64,000 nt of DNA from Branchinecta lynchi (lineage: Eukaryota; Arthropoda; Branchiopoda; Anostraca; Branchinectidae). Below the pieces are notes generated by a model that searched no databases, was not told the DNA's origin, and saw nothing but the letters and a program-made list of their open reading frames with translations. This document shows, in pieces, positions 54,853 to 64,000 of this stretch; within the stretch, counting starts at the first letter, position 1; each line of letters starts with the position of its first letter. The translations under genes were made by a program, and so were the position numbers. The stretch spans positions 11,532,230-11,596,229 of the forward strand of contig JAKZAP010000012.1 of the NCBI GenBank assembly GCA_023053575.1, read 5' to 3'.

Positions 54853-55012
54853 GGGTTACCAACTGTCGGGCACACTCTGTACCAGGGAGTTGGGCACAGT
54901 CTCATGTTTTGCTCCATAGATGGCTCGACTTCTGCTGCGACTTTGTCAATTTAGTATCTTCGAATTCTGTGTTAAGAGAAGAAGATGAAGAATAAAATGT
55001 CAACATTTCATT

Positions 55013-55793
55013 GGGGCTCTGTAGTCCTAAATGTAGGGGTGGGGGAGGGGGTTCAAATTAAGGGACAAACAAAATATATTTAAACAGCTAATGTGATAGT
55101 CGAGGGTGAAGAAGACATGCTGAACACGATGGTGGAAACCATTTTCTCGCCGGACAAGCAGTTCGTCCGGAATCCGACAGAAACCGGAAAGCTGGTTAAA
55201 AGTAAAATTTTCATTTGAAATTGATTAAATGTTTGATTTAAGGGTAATAAGACATTCTGAATACTTATGTGAGAAGCATTTTCTACCCGGACAATTATTT
55301 CACTCGGAATCCGGTCAGAACCGGAAAATTTGTTAAAAGCAAAACTTTTATCTGAAGTTGATTAGATGACAGATTTAGGGGTAAGAAGAGACGCTGATAT
55401 AGGCGCTACATATGGCAATAAGTTTTTACCCGGACATATAATTCGTCCGGAACCCGGTTGTAACCGGAGTTTCTTGTATAAGTTAAGTTTATTTGAGGGT
55501 TGATTAGTTGTTATTTATAGGGAATATAGGGATTAGGAGATACGCTCAGCTCGTTCTGAATTTTCTTTTTTTGCTGGACGAGTAGTTCACTCGGAATTCG
55601 GCCGAAACCAGAAATTTGGCAGAAGTAAAGCAGGAAGTTTCGGTCAGTATCATTAAAATAGATGTGGCTTATATAGGTTTATCAGATATCAGAACATGGT
55701 TTTTTACTGATGATTAGCCTGGCGAAGACAAGACCCAGTTGTCTGAATCAAATATTAGATTTTTGGGATCCCATCGGAACCTTTGGTCTTGTT
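55013..55793 (-). mobile_element. F2 element, lacks palindrome end
   Basis: It runs from GGGGCTCTGTAGTCC through diverged units to GGGATCCCA...GGTCTTGTT. The microsatellite side is missing. Confidence 0.8.
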
Positions 55794-55855
55794 CTATTTG
55801 AGGCTTATGTTGGCAAACCCCCATCTTCTTGGTTGAAGTTGCTGTTTTGGGTTTT

Positions 55856-57110
55856 AGTTGGGATCCCAAAATGTAAGTGAAGGGATACCTATGACACCGG
55901 AAAAGTTGTCCGTCTGTCCGTCCGTCTTTGAGCACGATAACTCTCGAAGGGAATGAGATATTTTGATGAAACTTGGTGTGAGGGTTCTTTGGGTCAAGAG
56001 TAAGGTCAAGTTCGTAGAAGGGCTCTGTAGCCCTGTATTTAGGGGGGGGGGGGTGAAATTAAGGGAAACAAATATTTTTGAACAGCCAATGTGATAGTCG
56101 ATTATGGGGTAAGAGAACATGCTAAACATTATGATGAAAACCATTTTCTCGCCGGACAACTAGTTCGTCCGGAATCCGGCAAAAACCGGAAAGTTGGTTA
56201 AAAGTAAAAGATTTATTTGAAGTTTATTAAATGTTCGATTTATGAGTAAAAAGACATGGTGAACACGATGATGAAAACTACTTTTTCGCCGGACAAGTAG
56301 TTCGTCCGGAATCCGGCAAAATCAGGAAAGTTGGTTAAAAGTAAAAGCTTTATTTGAAGTTTATTAGATGTTCGATTTAAGGGTAAGAAGACACACTGAG
56401 GACTTATATGAAAAGCATTATATACGCGGACAACTAGTTCGCCCGGAATCCAGCCAAAACCGGAAAATTTGTTAAAAGCAAAAGTTTTATTTGAAGTTGA
56501 TTAGATAACAGCTTTAGGGCTAAGAAGAGACGCTGAGTCTGTATAGTAATAATTGTATTCAGAGCCAAAGGCCATATACAAGAAAATACATATAAAACAA
56601 CAAAACAAAATAACTTTACATGAACTAAACTTCGCCATCGCTCTCTCGAACTTTCACCACACCACCAACAAATCTGCAAATTTTACATATAACGCTTGGC
56701 GTCGTGCTCTTTAAGATGTCAGGAATTTGACAATAATTTTTTACCCGGACATTTAATTCGTCTGGAATCCGGTTGAAACCGGATTCTTTTTTCTAAGTTA
56801 AAGTTTTATTCGAAGTTGATTAGATGTTTTCTATAGGGATAAGGAGATACGCTGAATTCGTTTCTGAGTTTTCTTTTTTTGCTGGACAAGTAGTTCGCTC
56901 GGAATTCGGCCAAAACCGGAAATTTAGCAGAAGTAAAGCGGGAAGTTTCGGTCAGTATCATCAAAATATATATGGCTGATGGAGGTATATCTGAACTTGG
57001 TTTTCTCAGATGATTAGCCTGGCGAAGACTGAATCTGGCGAAGACAAGACCCAATTGTCTGGATTAAAGATTAGATTTTTGGGATCCAATCGAAACCTTA
57101 GGTCTTGTTG
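55856..57110 (-). mobile_element. F2 element with LINE insertion
   Basis: TTGGGATCCCAAAA opens the left side, then GTCCGTCTGTCCGTCCGTC, units, and GGTCTTGTTG at 57110. It is interrupted at about 56555-56732 by a LINE 3' end. Confidence 0.85.
56555..56732 (-). pseudogene. 5'-truncated LINE 3' end in F2
   Basis: On the minus strand the segment ends ATGGCCTTTGGCTCTGAATA, resembling the 3' UTR of the LINE at 60374-61104 (GTATGGCCTAACGGCT). AATAATT occurs at both sides, a plausible target duplication. Confidence 0.6.
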
Positions 57111-57489
57111 TTTAGGAATTTCAGTTCCTGACATACTGAAATTTGATCTGAACTTATTTAACTTGCCAAATTTAGGCTAACTAAATTGAACGTGTTAGCA
57201 AAACAGATTGAATTAGTGTCATATTCAGTGTTTTCTTCCACGAAGTGGTTAGTAACTAGTGTTATGGCGTGAATCCACACTATTCGTATTGTGTTGACAC
57301 AAACAGAGATGTTTCGTAACGTTTCGTGATGTCCCTGGATAACTAGATCACTGTTGGAAGTCTAAGATCAAGAATCTCTGCCTGTAACCAGTCAGCTAAA
57401 AAAAAAAAAAAATCCTATATTCTTGAAAAACATGGTGTCAGGGTTGAATACTCCTTGAGCGCAAGCTGACTTTGAAACATATATTCAAA

Positions 57490-57639
57490 TAGTGCATAAA
57501 ACGGATCAGCTACGATGTTTTGGCAGCAATATTTCGGTCCTTCTTGGAAAGGGTCCTCGTCAGGCTGTCGAGGACCCTTGTCAGTGAAGGCAGAAATATC
57601 GCTGCCAAAGCATCGTCGCTGATCTATCCGTTTTATGCA
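57490..57639. repeat. 150-bp foldback containing CGAGGACCCT stem
   Basis: Arms TGCATAAAACGGATCAGC... and ...CCGTTTTATGCA pair with small indels, and an inner AGGGTCCTCG / CGAGGACCCT stem lies near 57550-57580. GCAAGGGTCCTC and ATATTTCGG words recur at 53597-53630. Confidence 0.75.
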
Positions 57640-57734
57640 ATATTGGAACATACGTCAAGGTTATTCGTCGTACACCGGTAAAATTATTTGCTTCCCTTCT
57701 TTTGGGTTTATGTGATACAACCGAGCTTCCAAAG

Positions 57735-57956
57735 ATCGAATAACTTCCGGGCTCACTAATGACATTATAAGTATTTGCAAGGGTTTTATATATTGTTTAG
57801 CCTGTTTGTAATATGTTTACAGTTAATATACTTTCGAATAACTACATCGAATAACTTCCGGGCTCACTAATGACATTATAAGTATTTGCAAGGGTTTTAT
57901 ATATTGTTTAGCCTGTTTGTAATATGCCTACAGTTAATATACTTTGTGTCAAGATT
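57735..57956 (+). repeat. 111-bp tandem direct duplication
   Basis: Two adjacent copies of a unit starting ATCGAATAACTTCCGGGCTC are almost identical, indicating a recent duplication. Confidence 0.95.
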
Positions 57957-58837
57957 TGCAGATTCGTCGTTTTGACAAAATTTTGATTGGTAACGACGAC
58001 TTTGGTACTCAATCGTGCACTGTCGGGCACACGACGGGCACAGTCGGGCACAAAGACAGCGTGATACACATCGAAGTAGTGTTTCCACTACTCATGATTT
58101 CAAAAGAGATCTCATGTTTTTTTTCCAGTCTCATTAAATTTTTTTCAGTCTCATAATCTCATGATAAACTCGTGATTTTCAAGATTTCTCCTCTTTGTAC
58201 TCCAACGCTAAAATTAATGTAAAATGTATTCTGAATAGATATATTTACTTCTAGACTTTCGATGAAACTAGTCTGATAGCTTTCATTCCTGGTTGGATGC
58301 TTTTCTATTTCATTAGGTGACAGGGGTCTTTGGAATCCAAAAATGAAGCTCTCATACATAGATGCTTTTGAAAAATTTGCAGGCGGCGCCTTTAGTAATA
58401 GTCTTCATTTGGTGGATAGAAGTAGAACTACGCATCACTTATTTATTGCCTGGGGTTAGACTGTTTAGTCACATAAAAAGCTACAGTTTGTATGGAAGCA
58501 GGTTGAGGTTTGACATAAAAAAGCGAATTTGAAAAAAATCGCCTGCGTCGCCCAGGTTAATTTCGTCTTGATCACACTGATTGCAACGTATTGTCGCTTG
58601 ACCTGCTGGTACTGTTTGTATGTGTCGTTTAATTTATCTCGTGGTAATGTGATATTATAGGTGGTCCTTACTTTTCTTTGGGATAAAATAATACTAATAT
58701 AAGGTTTGAAGCCAAGCTGACCATTCATTACGAAAGAAATAGAAAACCGTGATTTTCGGGTTTTTTTCTTGATCAGCTAAGATAATACTAATAATCTTTA
58801 TTCTTTCCCTTTATCACAATGCAATAACATGGGTATC

Positions 58838-59033
58838 GTCAAACAAGAACATGGGTTCTGCTCACAAATATTTCCCTTAAGGCGATTTTACTCGAACGGC
58901 TGGTTTGGGACTTTGAGGCTCGAGAAGTTTGCTATATATGAGGAGTAGAAAGTTATACCAGAAAAGGGATCGTCAAACAGGAACATGGGCTCTGCTCACA
59001 AATATTTCCCCTAAGGCGCCTTTCGTGATGTTG
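58838..59033 (+). repeat. 134-bp tandem repeat inside the hAT-like element
   Basis: GTCAAACA[AG]GAACATGGG recurs at 58838 and 58972, followed in both by GCTCACAAATATTTCCC. The second unit is broken by F2 and LINE insertions. Confidence 0.75.
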
Positions 59034-60327
59034 TTTTTGGGATCCCAAAACGTAAGTGGAGGGATACCGATGACATCGCAAAAGTTGTCCGTCCGTCCGT
59101 CCGTCCGTCCGTCTGTAAGCACGATAACTCTCGAAGGGAAAAAAGTTTTATTTGAAATTGATTAGATGTTCGATTTAGGGGTAGGAAGACATGCTGAAGA
59201 CGACGGTGAAAACTATTTTCTCGACGGACAAGTATTTCGCCCGGAATCCGGCCCAAACCGTAAAGTTTGTTGAAAGTAAAAGTTTTATTTGAAGTTGATT
59301 AAATGTTCGATTTAGAGGAAGGAAGACATGCTGAAGACGATGGTGAAAATTATTTTCTCGACGGACAAGTATTTCGCCCGGAATCCGGCCCAAACCGGAA
59401 AGTTTGTTGAAAGTAAAAGTTTTATTTGAAATTGATTAGATGTTCGATTTAGGGGTAGGAAGACATGCTGAAGACGATGGTGAAAACTATTTTCTCGACG
59501 GACAAGTATTTTGCCCGGAATCCGGCCCAAACCGGAAAGTTTGTTAAAAGTAAAAGTTTTATTTGAAGTTGATTAAATGTTCGATTTAGAGGAAGGAAGA
59601 CATGCTGAACACGATAATGAAAACTATTTTCTCGACGGACAAGTATTTCGACCGGAATCCGGCCCAAACCGGAAAGTTTGTCAAAATTAAAAGTTTTATT
59701 TGGAGTTGATTAGATGTTCGATTTAGGGCAAGAAGACATGCTGAACACTTATTTGAAAACAAGTTTCTACCCGGACATGTAGTTCGTCCGGAATCCGGCC
59801 AAAACCGGAAAACTGTTGGAAGTCAAAGTTTTATTTCTATTTGATTAGATAAGCGATTTAGGGGTAAGAAGAGATGCTGAGTCCCTGTATGACAATCGTA
59901 TTTTACCCGGACATATAGTTCGACCGGAATCCGGCTGGAATTGGAAAATTTGTTATAAGCTAAATTTCTATTTGAAGTTGATTAGATGTTCATTACTGGG
60001 GAAAGAAGATACCCTGATTTCGTCTTTGAGCTTTCTTTTTTCGCCGGACAAGTAGTTCTGGAGTTCGGCCGGAACCGGGAAATTGGCAGAAGTGGCAGGA
60101 AGTTTTCGTCAAAACAGATATGACTTATAGGGGTAAACACACATGCTGAATCCAAATCTGAACTTGGTTTTCTCAGGTGATTAGCTATTTGGCCTTAATC
60201 TGTTTCTGAATTTTAATTGTAAAATTTTCAAGGAGTCTGGCGAAGACTGGATCTGGCTAAGACAAGACCCAGTTGTCTGGATCAGATATTGAATTTTTGG
60301 GATCCCATCGAAACCTTTGGTCTTGTT
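59034..60327 (-). mobile_element. F2 HINE-like element in hAT-like element
   Basis: TTTTTGGGATCCCAAAACG and CCGTCCGTCCGTCCGTCCGT open the left side; the 137-bp array and GGTCTTGTT close at 60327. The microsatellite passes directly into a unit, so part of the distal core is deleted relative to 46369-47784. Confidence 0.9.
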
Positions 60328-60373
60328 CTACTCGAAGGGCAGGTTTGGGATTTTGAGGCTCGAGAAGTTTGCT

Positions 60374-61104
60374 GCCAGATGAGAGGCTGTTGAAGGCAGC
60401 GTATTTGGAACTATTAAAGCAGGGAAAGAAGAGATCCTGGCCATTTCAAGTGAAAGCCCTACTTGATAAAGCAGGGCTGTCTTATGCTTGGAATGAGGGT
60501 CTCGGTCCTACAACTGATCAAGATAAACTTTGTCGCAGTTTTGCGCGAGTTCAGGAGGATCAGGAAATTCAACTTTGGCATGCACAGACTGTTAATTCAG
60601 AGACTCTGAAAGATTATAGGAATATTAAAGAGTCGGTTGGTTTTGAATTTTATTTTAAGTTACGTTTACCGGCTGAAAACCTGCGTTTGTGGTTCCAGAT
60701 CCGAGCGAACAGTCTCCCTCTTAAGAGTAGGGTTAAATTATTTGAAAGAAATTCCCGAAACCCGAAGTCATGTTATACTTGCTCGTTATGTGGTTTGGAA
60801 GAGGAAAATCTGTCTCACTTCCTGTCAAGATGCAAGGGGCTCTCGGATTTGAGAGTAAGATTTTTTGGTGAAGATGGGTTGCTCTTTCCTGGTATCCTAA
60901 ATTCATCTTCGCGGTCAGTGATAATGGCAGTTACAGGTTTTGTCAAAGAAGCGTTAAAGAGATGTAAATAGTTATTGGTAGTGGGAGTTTAAATCGTTTT
61001 ACATGTGAGTTTATATAATCGCTCTCTCGAAGTGCTTAAAAATGTATGATTTTGTGTATGGCCTAACGGCTAAAATTAAAGTATCTATCTATCTATCTAT
61101 CTAT
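60374..61104 (+). pseudogene. 5'-truncated LINE, C-terminal zinc-knuckle region
   Basis: A single open stretch (about 199 codons to TAG at 60971) encodes the LINE ORF2 C-terminus, ending in the zinc knuckle CSLCGLEEENLSHFLSRC. A 3' UTR and a (TATC)n tail (61083-61104) follow. Flanking GAAGTTTGCT and GAGTAGAAAGTT are joined at 58926-58952, an empty-site relative. No catalytic domain remains. The frame is intact, so the insertion is young. Confidence 0.85.
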
Positions 61105-61476
61105 GACGAGTAGAAAGTTGTACCAGAAAAGCGGCTGATTTCAAAAGCTTTGCCTGCGGCGCTCACTTTAATTGTGTCCTGTATACAGTCTTCATAAGCT
61201 AATGTCGCTCTCAATTAAGCAGGGGGAGCGAACGTTGTTTGTTCTTTTCTCTCCAGGGAATCCTTATTATTCTTCCGGTAAGAAGAAGTTAAAATATCAC
61301 TGTTTACAATTTTTTTCTGATAAGTAGCTTACATCCGGGTTTTTTTCGACAATCTCATGATTTTCTCATCTATCTTCACCAGGAAATCTCATGATTTTCT
61401 AGCACAAATCTCATGTGCATCTCATTATTTTTGGACTCCTGCTCATGATTTTGAAAATTTCCGAGTGGTTACACTG

Positions 61477-61625
61477 CATCGAAGGTAGCAAAGCACGGCA
61501 AGTGAGAAAATAAGCATGGTTTTGTTAAAGTGGTTAGAATGTACCATACGAAATTGGGGTCTCTGGGTTTAGAAATACATGGGGTGATTATGGAAGTAGG
61601 TTGCATTAGTATTATAGGTTAGACC
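61477..61625 (+). mobile_element. F3 3' part, split by the hAT-like element
   Basis: CATCGAAGGTAGCAAAGCAC continues the F3 sequence that stops at 58076 (GACAGCGTGATACA) and runs to TAGTATTATAGG. Confidence 0.75.
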
Positions 61626-61873
61626 AGGGTTAGACATGATCTTTAAGGAAAAACTTGGTAAGCTTCACCTCTTCGTAAAGGTCGTACGGGGTCTCGTTGT
61701 AAAGGGAGTGTGCAAGAACTTACTTCAGTCTGAAGGGGCCTTTAAGTGGTCCGGATCTGAATTTCTTTGTTTGCACCGGATATTTGGTGCATTTCATGCT
61801 GCATTCCCATAGTAACGCGAATTTCGCATGCACATGCGTATTTTCCGATGTGAAATCTTATTTTACTATGAGC

Positions 61874-62149
61874 GTGTTTCACCCTACTTACCATAGTTTT
61901 CACGCATGACGCCACGGATTCTGGTTTCTTGGTGTCAAGGCTGGAACGAATTGTCTATTTCGGCAAAATATCGTGCTGCTGGCTGATCGGACCAATCACA
62001 TCACAGAGATCGTAGTTACCACACTAACTGCGCTCCCGAGCGTGGTAGGCAAATAGTGACCAGTTAGCATACTAGTTCTGGAAGATTGGAACGGCCACCT
62101 CAGTAACCTCTCGTTGGTAATAGTTACTATTAGCAGAAGGGTGGAACAC
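61874..62149. mobile_element. GTTCCACCCT-type MITE, uninterrupted copy
   Basis: The ends GTTTCACCCTACT and AGAAGGGTGGAACA are inverted. The interior (CGCATGACGCCACGG, CTTGGTGTCAAGGCTGGAA, GTAGTTACCAC) matches the interrupted copy at 26853-27974 and is the reference for it. Confidence 0.8.
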
Positions 62150-62230
62150 GTTAGATGTACGTAGCTTTAGGCTAAAAAGCAAACGTACTAGATGTGTAAA
62201 ACTCGTACTTCTGCGAAAGACACTCTATAT

Positions 62231-62411
62231 GACTAAGTCCAAAACACGCCAGTGATTCTCAGGAAGAAGGAGTAAACGTGTCCGTAACGACTCAAACTTA
62301 ATGAGTCAAATCCCGAATCAGCGCAGCTGTGACACCGTTTCTTCCATTCTTCCGCAGGTACCCGGAGATTCTGCATCGGAAGGGAGAGATAGTCATCAAG
62401 TGTATTGCGGT
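62231..62411 (+). repeat. Dispersed repeat R, copy 2
   Basis: It runs from TAAGTCCAAAACACGCCAG to GGGAGAGATAGTCATCAAG, as at 38455-38652. A poly-T run (62415-62432) follows. Confidence 0.75.
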
Positions 62412-62439
62412 CGTTTTTTTTTTTTTTTTTTTCAACCAA

Positions 62440-63182
62440 TTAATCAAACTTATTTCCAAATAGCTCGAAGCTAGAAGAGTAATACCATATTTAAAACATC
62501 AGATACATTCTCCGTTCATATGCTACATTTATGTATCGAATATTTTCCGGCGGCAGTGTTGGGACAAGTACTAAAGTTTGTGCTTAATTTTTAACTGAAA
62601 AGGCAGCTTATTTTGAAATCCATTTTTGACTCAGCTGAAGGATTTCGCATTTTTTCACCCCAGGTCCAAAGGCTTTTAATTTTTTTTTTATTAGTTCAGC
62701 CAAGAAGCATTTCAGTCTGTGACTCGATGGGAATTAAGAAGAATGTATTTGAGACAGTACTTGAAAATGTATTGGTACTTGAAGCTTTCGAGTACCTAGT
62801 TATTTTACTCAAGTAACAAGTACTAAAACTCCAGGAAACGTGTACTTAAGTAAACCCAAGTACTTCAGTTTTGTACACAAGTAGTACTTGAAGTAGTTCC
62901 CAACACTATCTGGGGCGGGGGAGGGTATTTTGTTCCATCCAGGCCTACGATCTTTGCTTACTTGCTTCTTTAGGCTTCCAGAACACTAATCTTACAAGAA
63001 ATCAGATATTCAGTTAATCTTTTTGGTAGGTTCCCGGATATGCCACGTCAGAGGACCGAGGTTCCGTCGTTTCGTTATCTGTCGACCGGCAATATTTGAA
63101 TTGGAAAATAAGGAGAATTTCTGAAAATTGTGCGATAAGATCAGCCTGGCAAAGAGTCGCTCGGTACTCAGACACTTCAAAA
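62440..63182. other. Upstream region of NT5C3
   Basis: AAGTACTTGAAGTA-type words iterate near 62755-62900 (degenerate palindromic sequence). The NT5C3 frame stays open upstream of its ATG to about 63096. No TATA box is evident. Confidence 0.35.
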
Positions 63183-63474
63183 ATGTCTTCGGCTGCGAAT
63201 AAGTCTATACTAAAATGTTTGTTCCAGAACGTCACCAGTGCCCAAGTTCAGGCTAAGAAATCGTACGCGATGACTGCCACTACAGCTTTACATGATTTCT
63301 TGCAAAGTGGTCGAGTTTCTAACGGAAGAATTCATGCCAAACACCCAGTGCTGGTAAAGGAGAAACTAAGTAAACTGATCGCAGATGGGCATTCGAAACT
63401 CCAAGTAATCAGTGATTTTGATTATACTATGACCAAAGCCTATGCAGATGGCCAGAGAGGGCTAACCTGTTATG
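63183..63474 (+). CDS. NT5C3: NT5C3 cytosolic 5'-nucleotidase III, first coding exon
   Basis: The ATG at 63183 (CAAAAATGT) opens MSSAANKSILKCLF. The exon ends at TATG|GTAAGT in phase 1, 97 codons in. KLSKLIADGHSKLQVISDFD is followed by YTMTKAYADGQRG, the signature of the UMPH-1/NT5C3 family. DFDYT contains the HAD-type nucleophile and acid Asp pair (D-x-D-x-T). The enzyme dephosphorylates pyrimidine nucleoside monophosphates, needing Mg. Residues 1-45 are less conserved and could include a targeting sequence. The frame is open upstream to 63096, so an extra 5' exon is possible. The rest of the gene lies to the right of the window. Confidence 0.9.
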
Positions 63475-63497
63475 GTAAGTGTCTTTTTCGTTCGCAA

Positions 63498-63790
63498 ATT
63501 TTTAAATTGACCTGTCTTACGTATAATACTTTTGCAACCTACTTCCATAATCACTCTATATATTTCTAAACCCGGGGACTCCAATTTCGTACTGTACAGT
63601 CTAACCCCTCTAACAAAACCACGCTGGTTTTCTCACGTGCCGTGTTTTGCTACCTTCGATGTGTATCACGCTATCGGCGGTTGTCTGCGAGAAACTTTTC
63701 CATCAGAAAAAACGGTTTTGTAAATTGGTTCCCTGTTTTCGCTACAAGTCAATGGGTCTCGGAAAAGGCTTAAAAGAGCCAAAACCTATG
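63498..63790 (-). mobile_element. F3 copy in NT5C3 intron
   Basis: TTAAATTGACCTGTCTTACG opens the copy just after the donor (23 bp into the intron). F3 sequence runs to GAGCCAAAACC, then is interrupted. Confidence 0.8.
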
Positions 63791-63866
63791 TCCTATGAAG
63801 CCTGTGTCCTTCCTCGTTCAGAGGCTTGAATTGTCAGCTGTAGTCAGCTTGGGCATGTCGGTAAAT

Positions 63867-64000
63867 CTGCGAGAAACTTTTCCATCAGAAAAAACGGTTT
63901 TGTAAATTGGTTCCCTGTTTTCGCTACAAGTCAATGGGTCTCGGAAAAGGCTTAAAAGAGCCAAAACCGTGGGTTATTTGTTGAAAGCACAGCCTAGTTT
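63867..64000 (-). mobile_element. F3 continuation with duplicated 104-bp segment
   Basis: CTGCGAGAAACTTTTCCATC to GAGCCAAAACC (63867-63970) repeats 63685-63788 without visible change, then F3 goes on past the window edge. About 78 bp of unrelated sequence separates the duplicates. Confidence 0.85.

Larger units (their letters stand above)
58077..61476. mobile_element. hAT-like nonautonomous element with 8-bp TSD
   Basis: CATCGAAG occurs at 58069-58076 and 61477-61484, and the F3 sequence reads across when one copy is removed. The ends TAGTGTTTCCACT and AGTGGTTACACTG are inverted, of hAT type. No transposase is recognised; the 3.4 kb is swollen by an F2 copy and a LINE insertion. Confidence 0.7.

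Noticed and set aside
62413..62440. Poly-T run as the tail of a minus-strand retrogene
   Set aside because: Reading minus, no coding or SINE body with matching target duplication precedes it.

Overview
The window looks like nuclear DNA of an invertebrate metazoan. The genes are split by long introns with GT-AG borders, the gene families are animal ones (SOCS, L27/MAGUK, SLC35B2, NT5C3), and most of the remaining sequence is eukaryotic transposable elements. The species cannot be fixed from the sequence. The two main repeat families resemble the Helentron-associated (HINE/'pearl'-like) elements known from molluscs and other marine invertebrates.

Host genes. (1) Minus strand, about 16.4 to 8.1 kb: the 5' end of an L27-domain MAGUK, most like PALS1/MPP5. 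A 15-codon first coding exon joins an L27N exon, an L27C exon and a probable short fourth exon; all junction phases agree and the gene runs off to the left. (2) Minus strand, about 35.6 to 26.5 kb: three phase-compatible exons carrying most of the SH2 domain of a SOCS6/7-type protein. Its 5' exons and SOCS-box exon were not found. (3) Plus strand, 44531-45787: a complete, intron-free coding sequence of the Golgi PAPS transporter SLC35B2 (PAPST1). (4) Plus strand, 63183-63474: the first coding exon of NT5C3-type cytosolic 5'-nucleotidase, ending in a clean splice donor. The genes share no pathway, except that SLC35B2 feeds Golgi sulfation.

Mobile DNA. A full-length CR1/jockey-group LINE (406 to about 5462, minus) has an ORF1 with two PHD-like fingers and three CCCH fingers, and an EN-RT ORF2 that has no usable ATG. 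ORF2 overlaps ORF1 by about 0.5 kb in the -1 frame and begins at an A AAA AAC slippery heptamer in exactly the right phase. At least four decayed LINE pieces are also present. Two abundant families, called F1 and F2 here, share one design: a subterminal inverted repeat, an internal array of about 140-bp units (137 bp in F2), a GACGGACG-type microsatellite and a terminal palindrome. A TTAA-flanked family (F3, about 370 bp) forms multi-level nests, the best at 45942-49059. A 3.4-kb hAT-like element (58077-61476) is bounded by an 8-bp target duplication. A group of foldback MITEs shares CGTTTTTG-type words, but each family is filled with its own iterated short palindrome; these cluster at 35-39.4 kb.

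Layout: 0-7 kb F1 split by the LINE; 7-18 kb MAGUK introns with F3, F1 and MITEs; 18-25 kb F3, F1, the best F2 array and MITEs; 25-36 kb SOCS introns with nested MITEs and LINE relics; 36-41.7 kb MITE cluster and F2; 42-46 kb SLC35B2; 46-49 kb nested F3/F2; 49-55 kb F1 and MITEs; 55-61.5 kb F2 copies and the hAT element; 61.5-64 kb MITEs and NT5C3.
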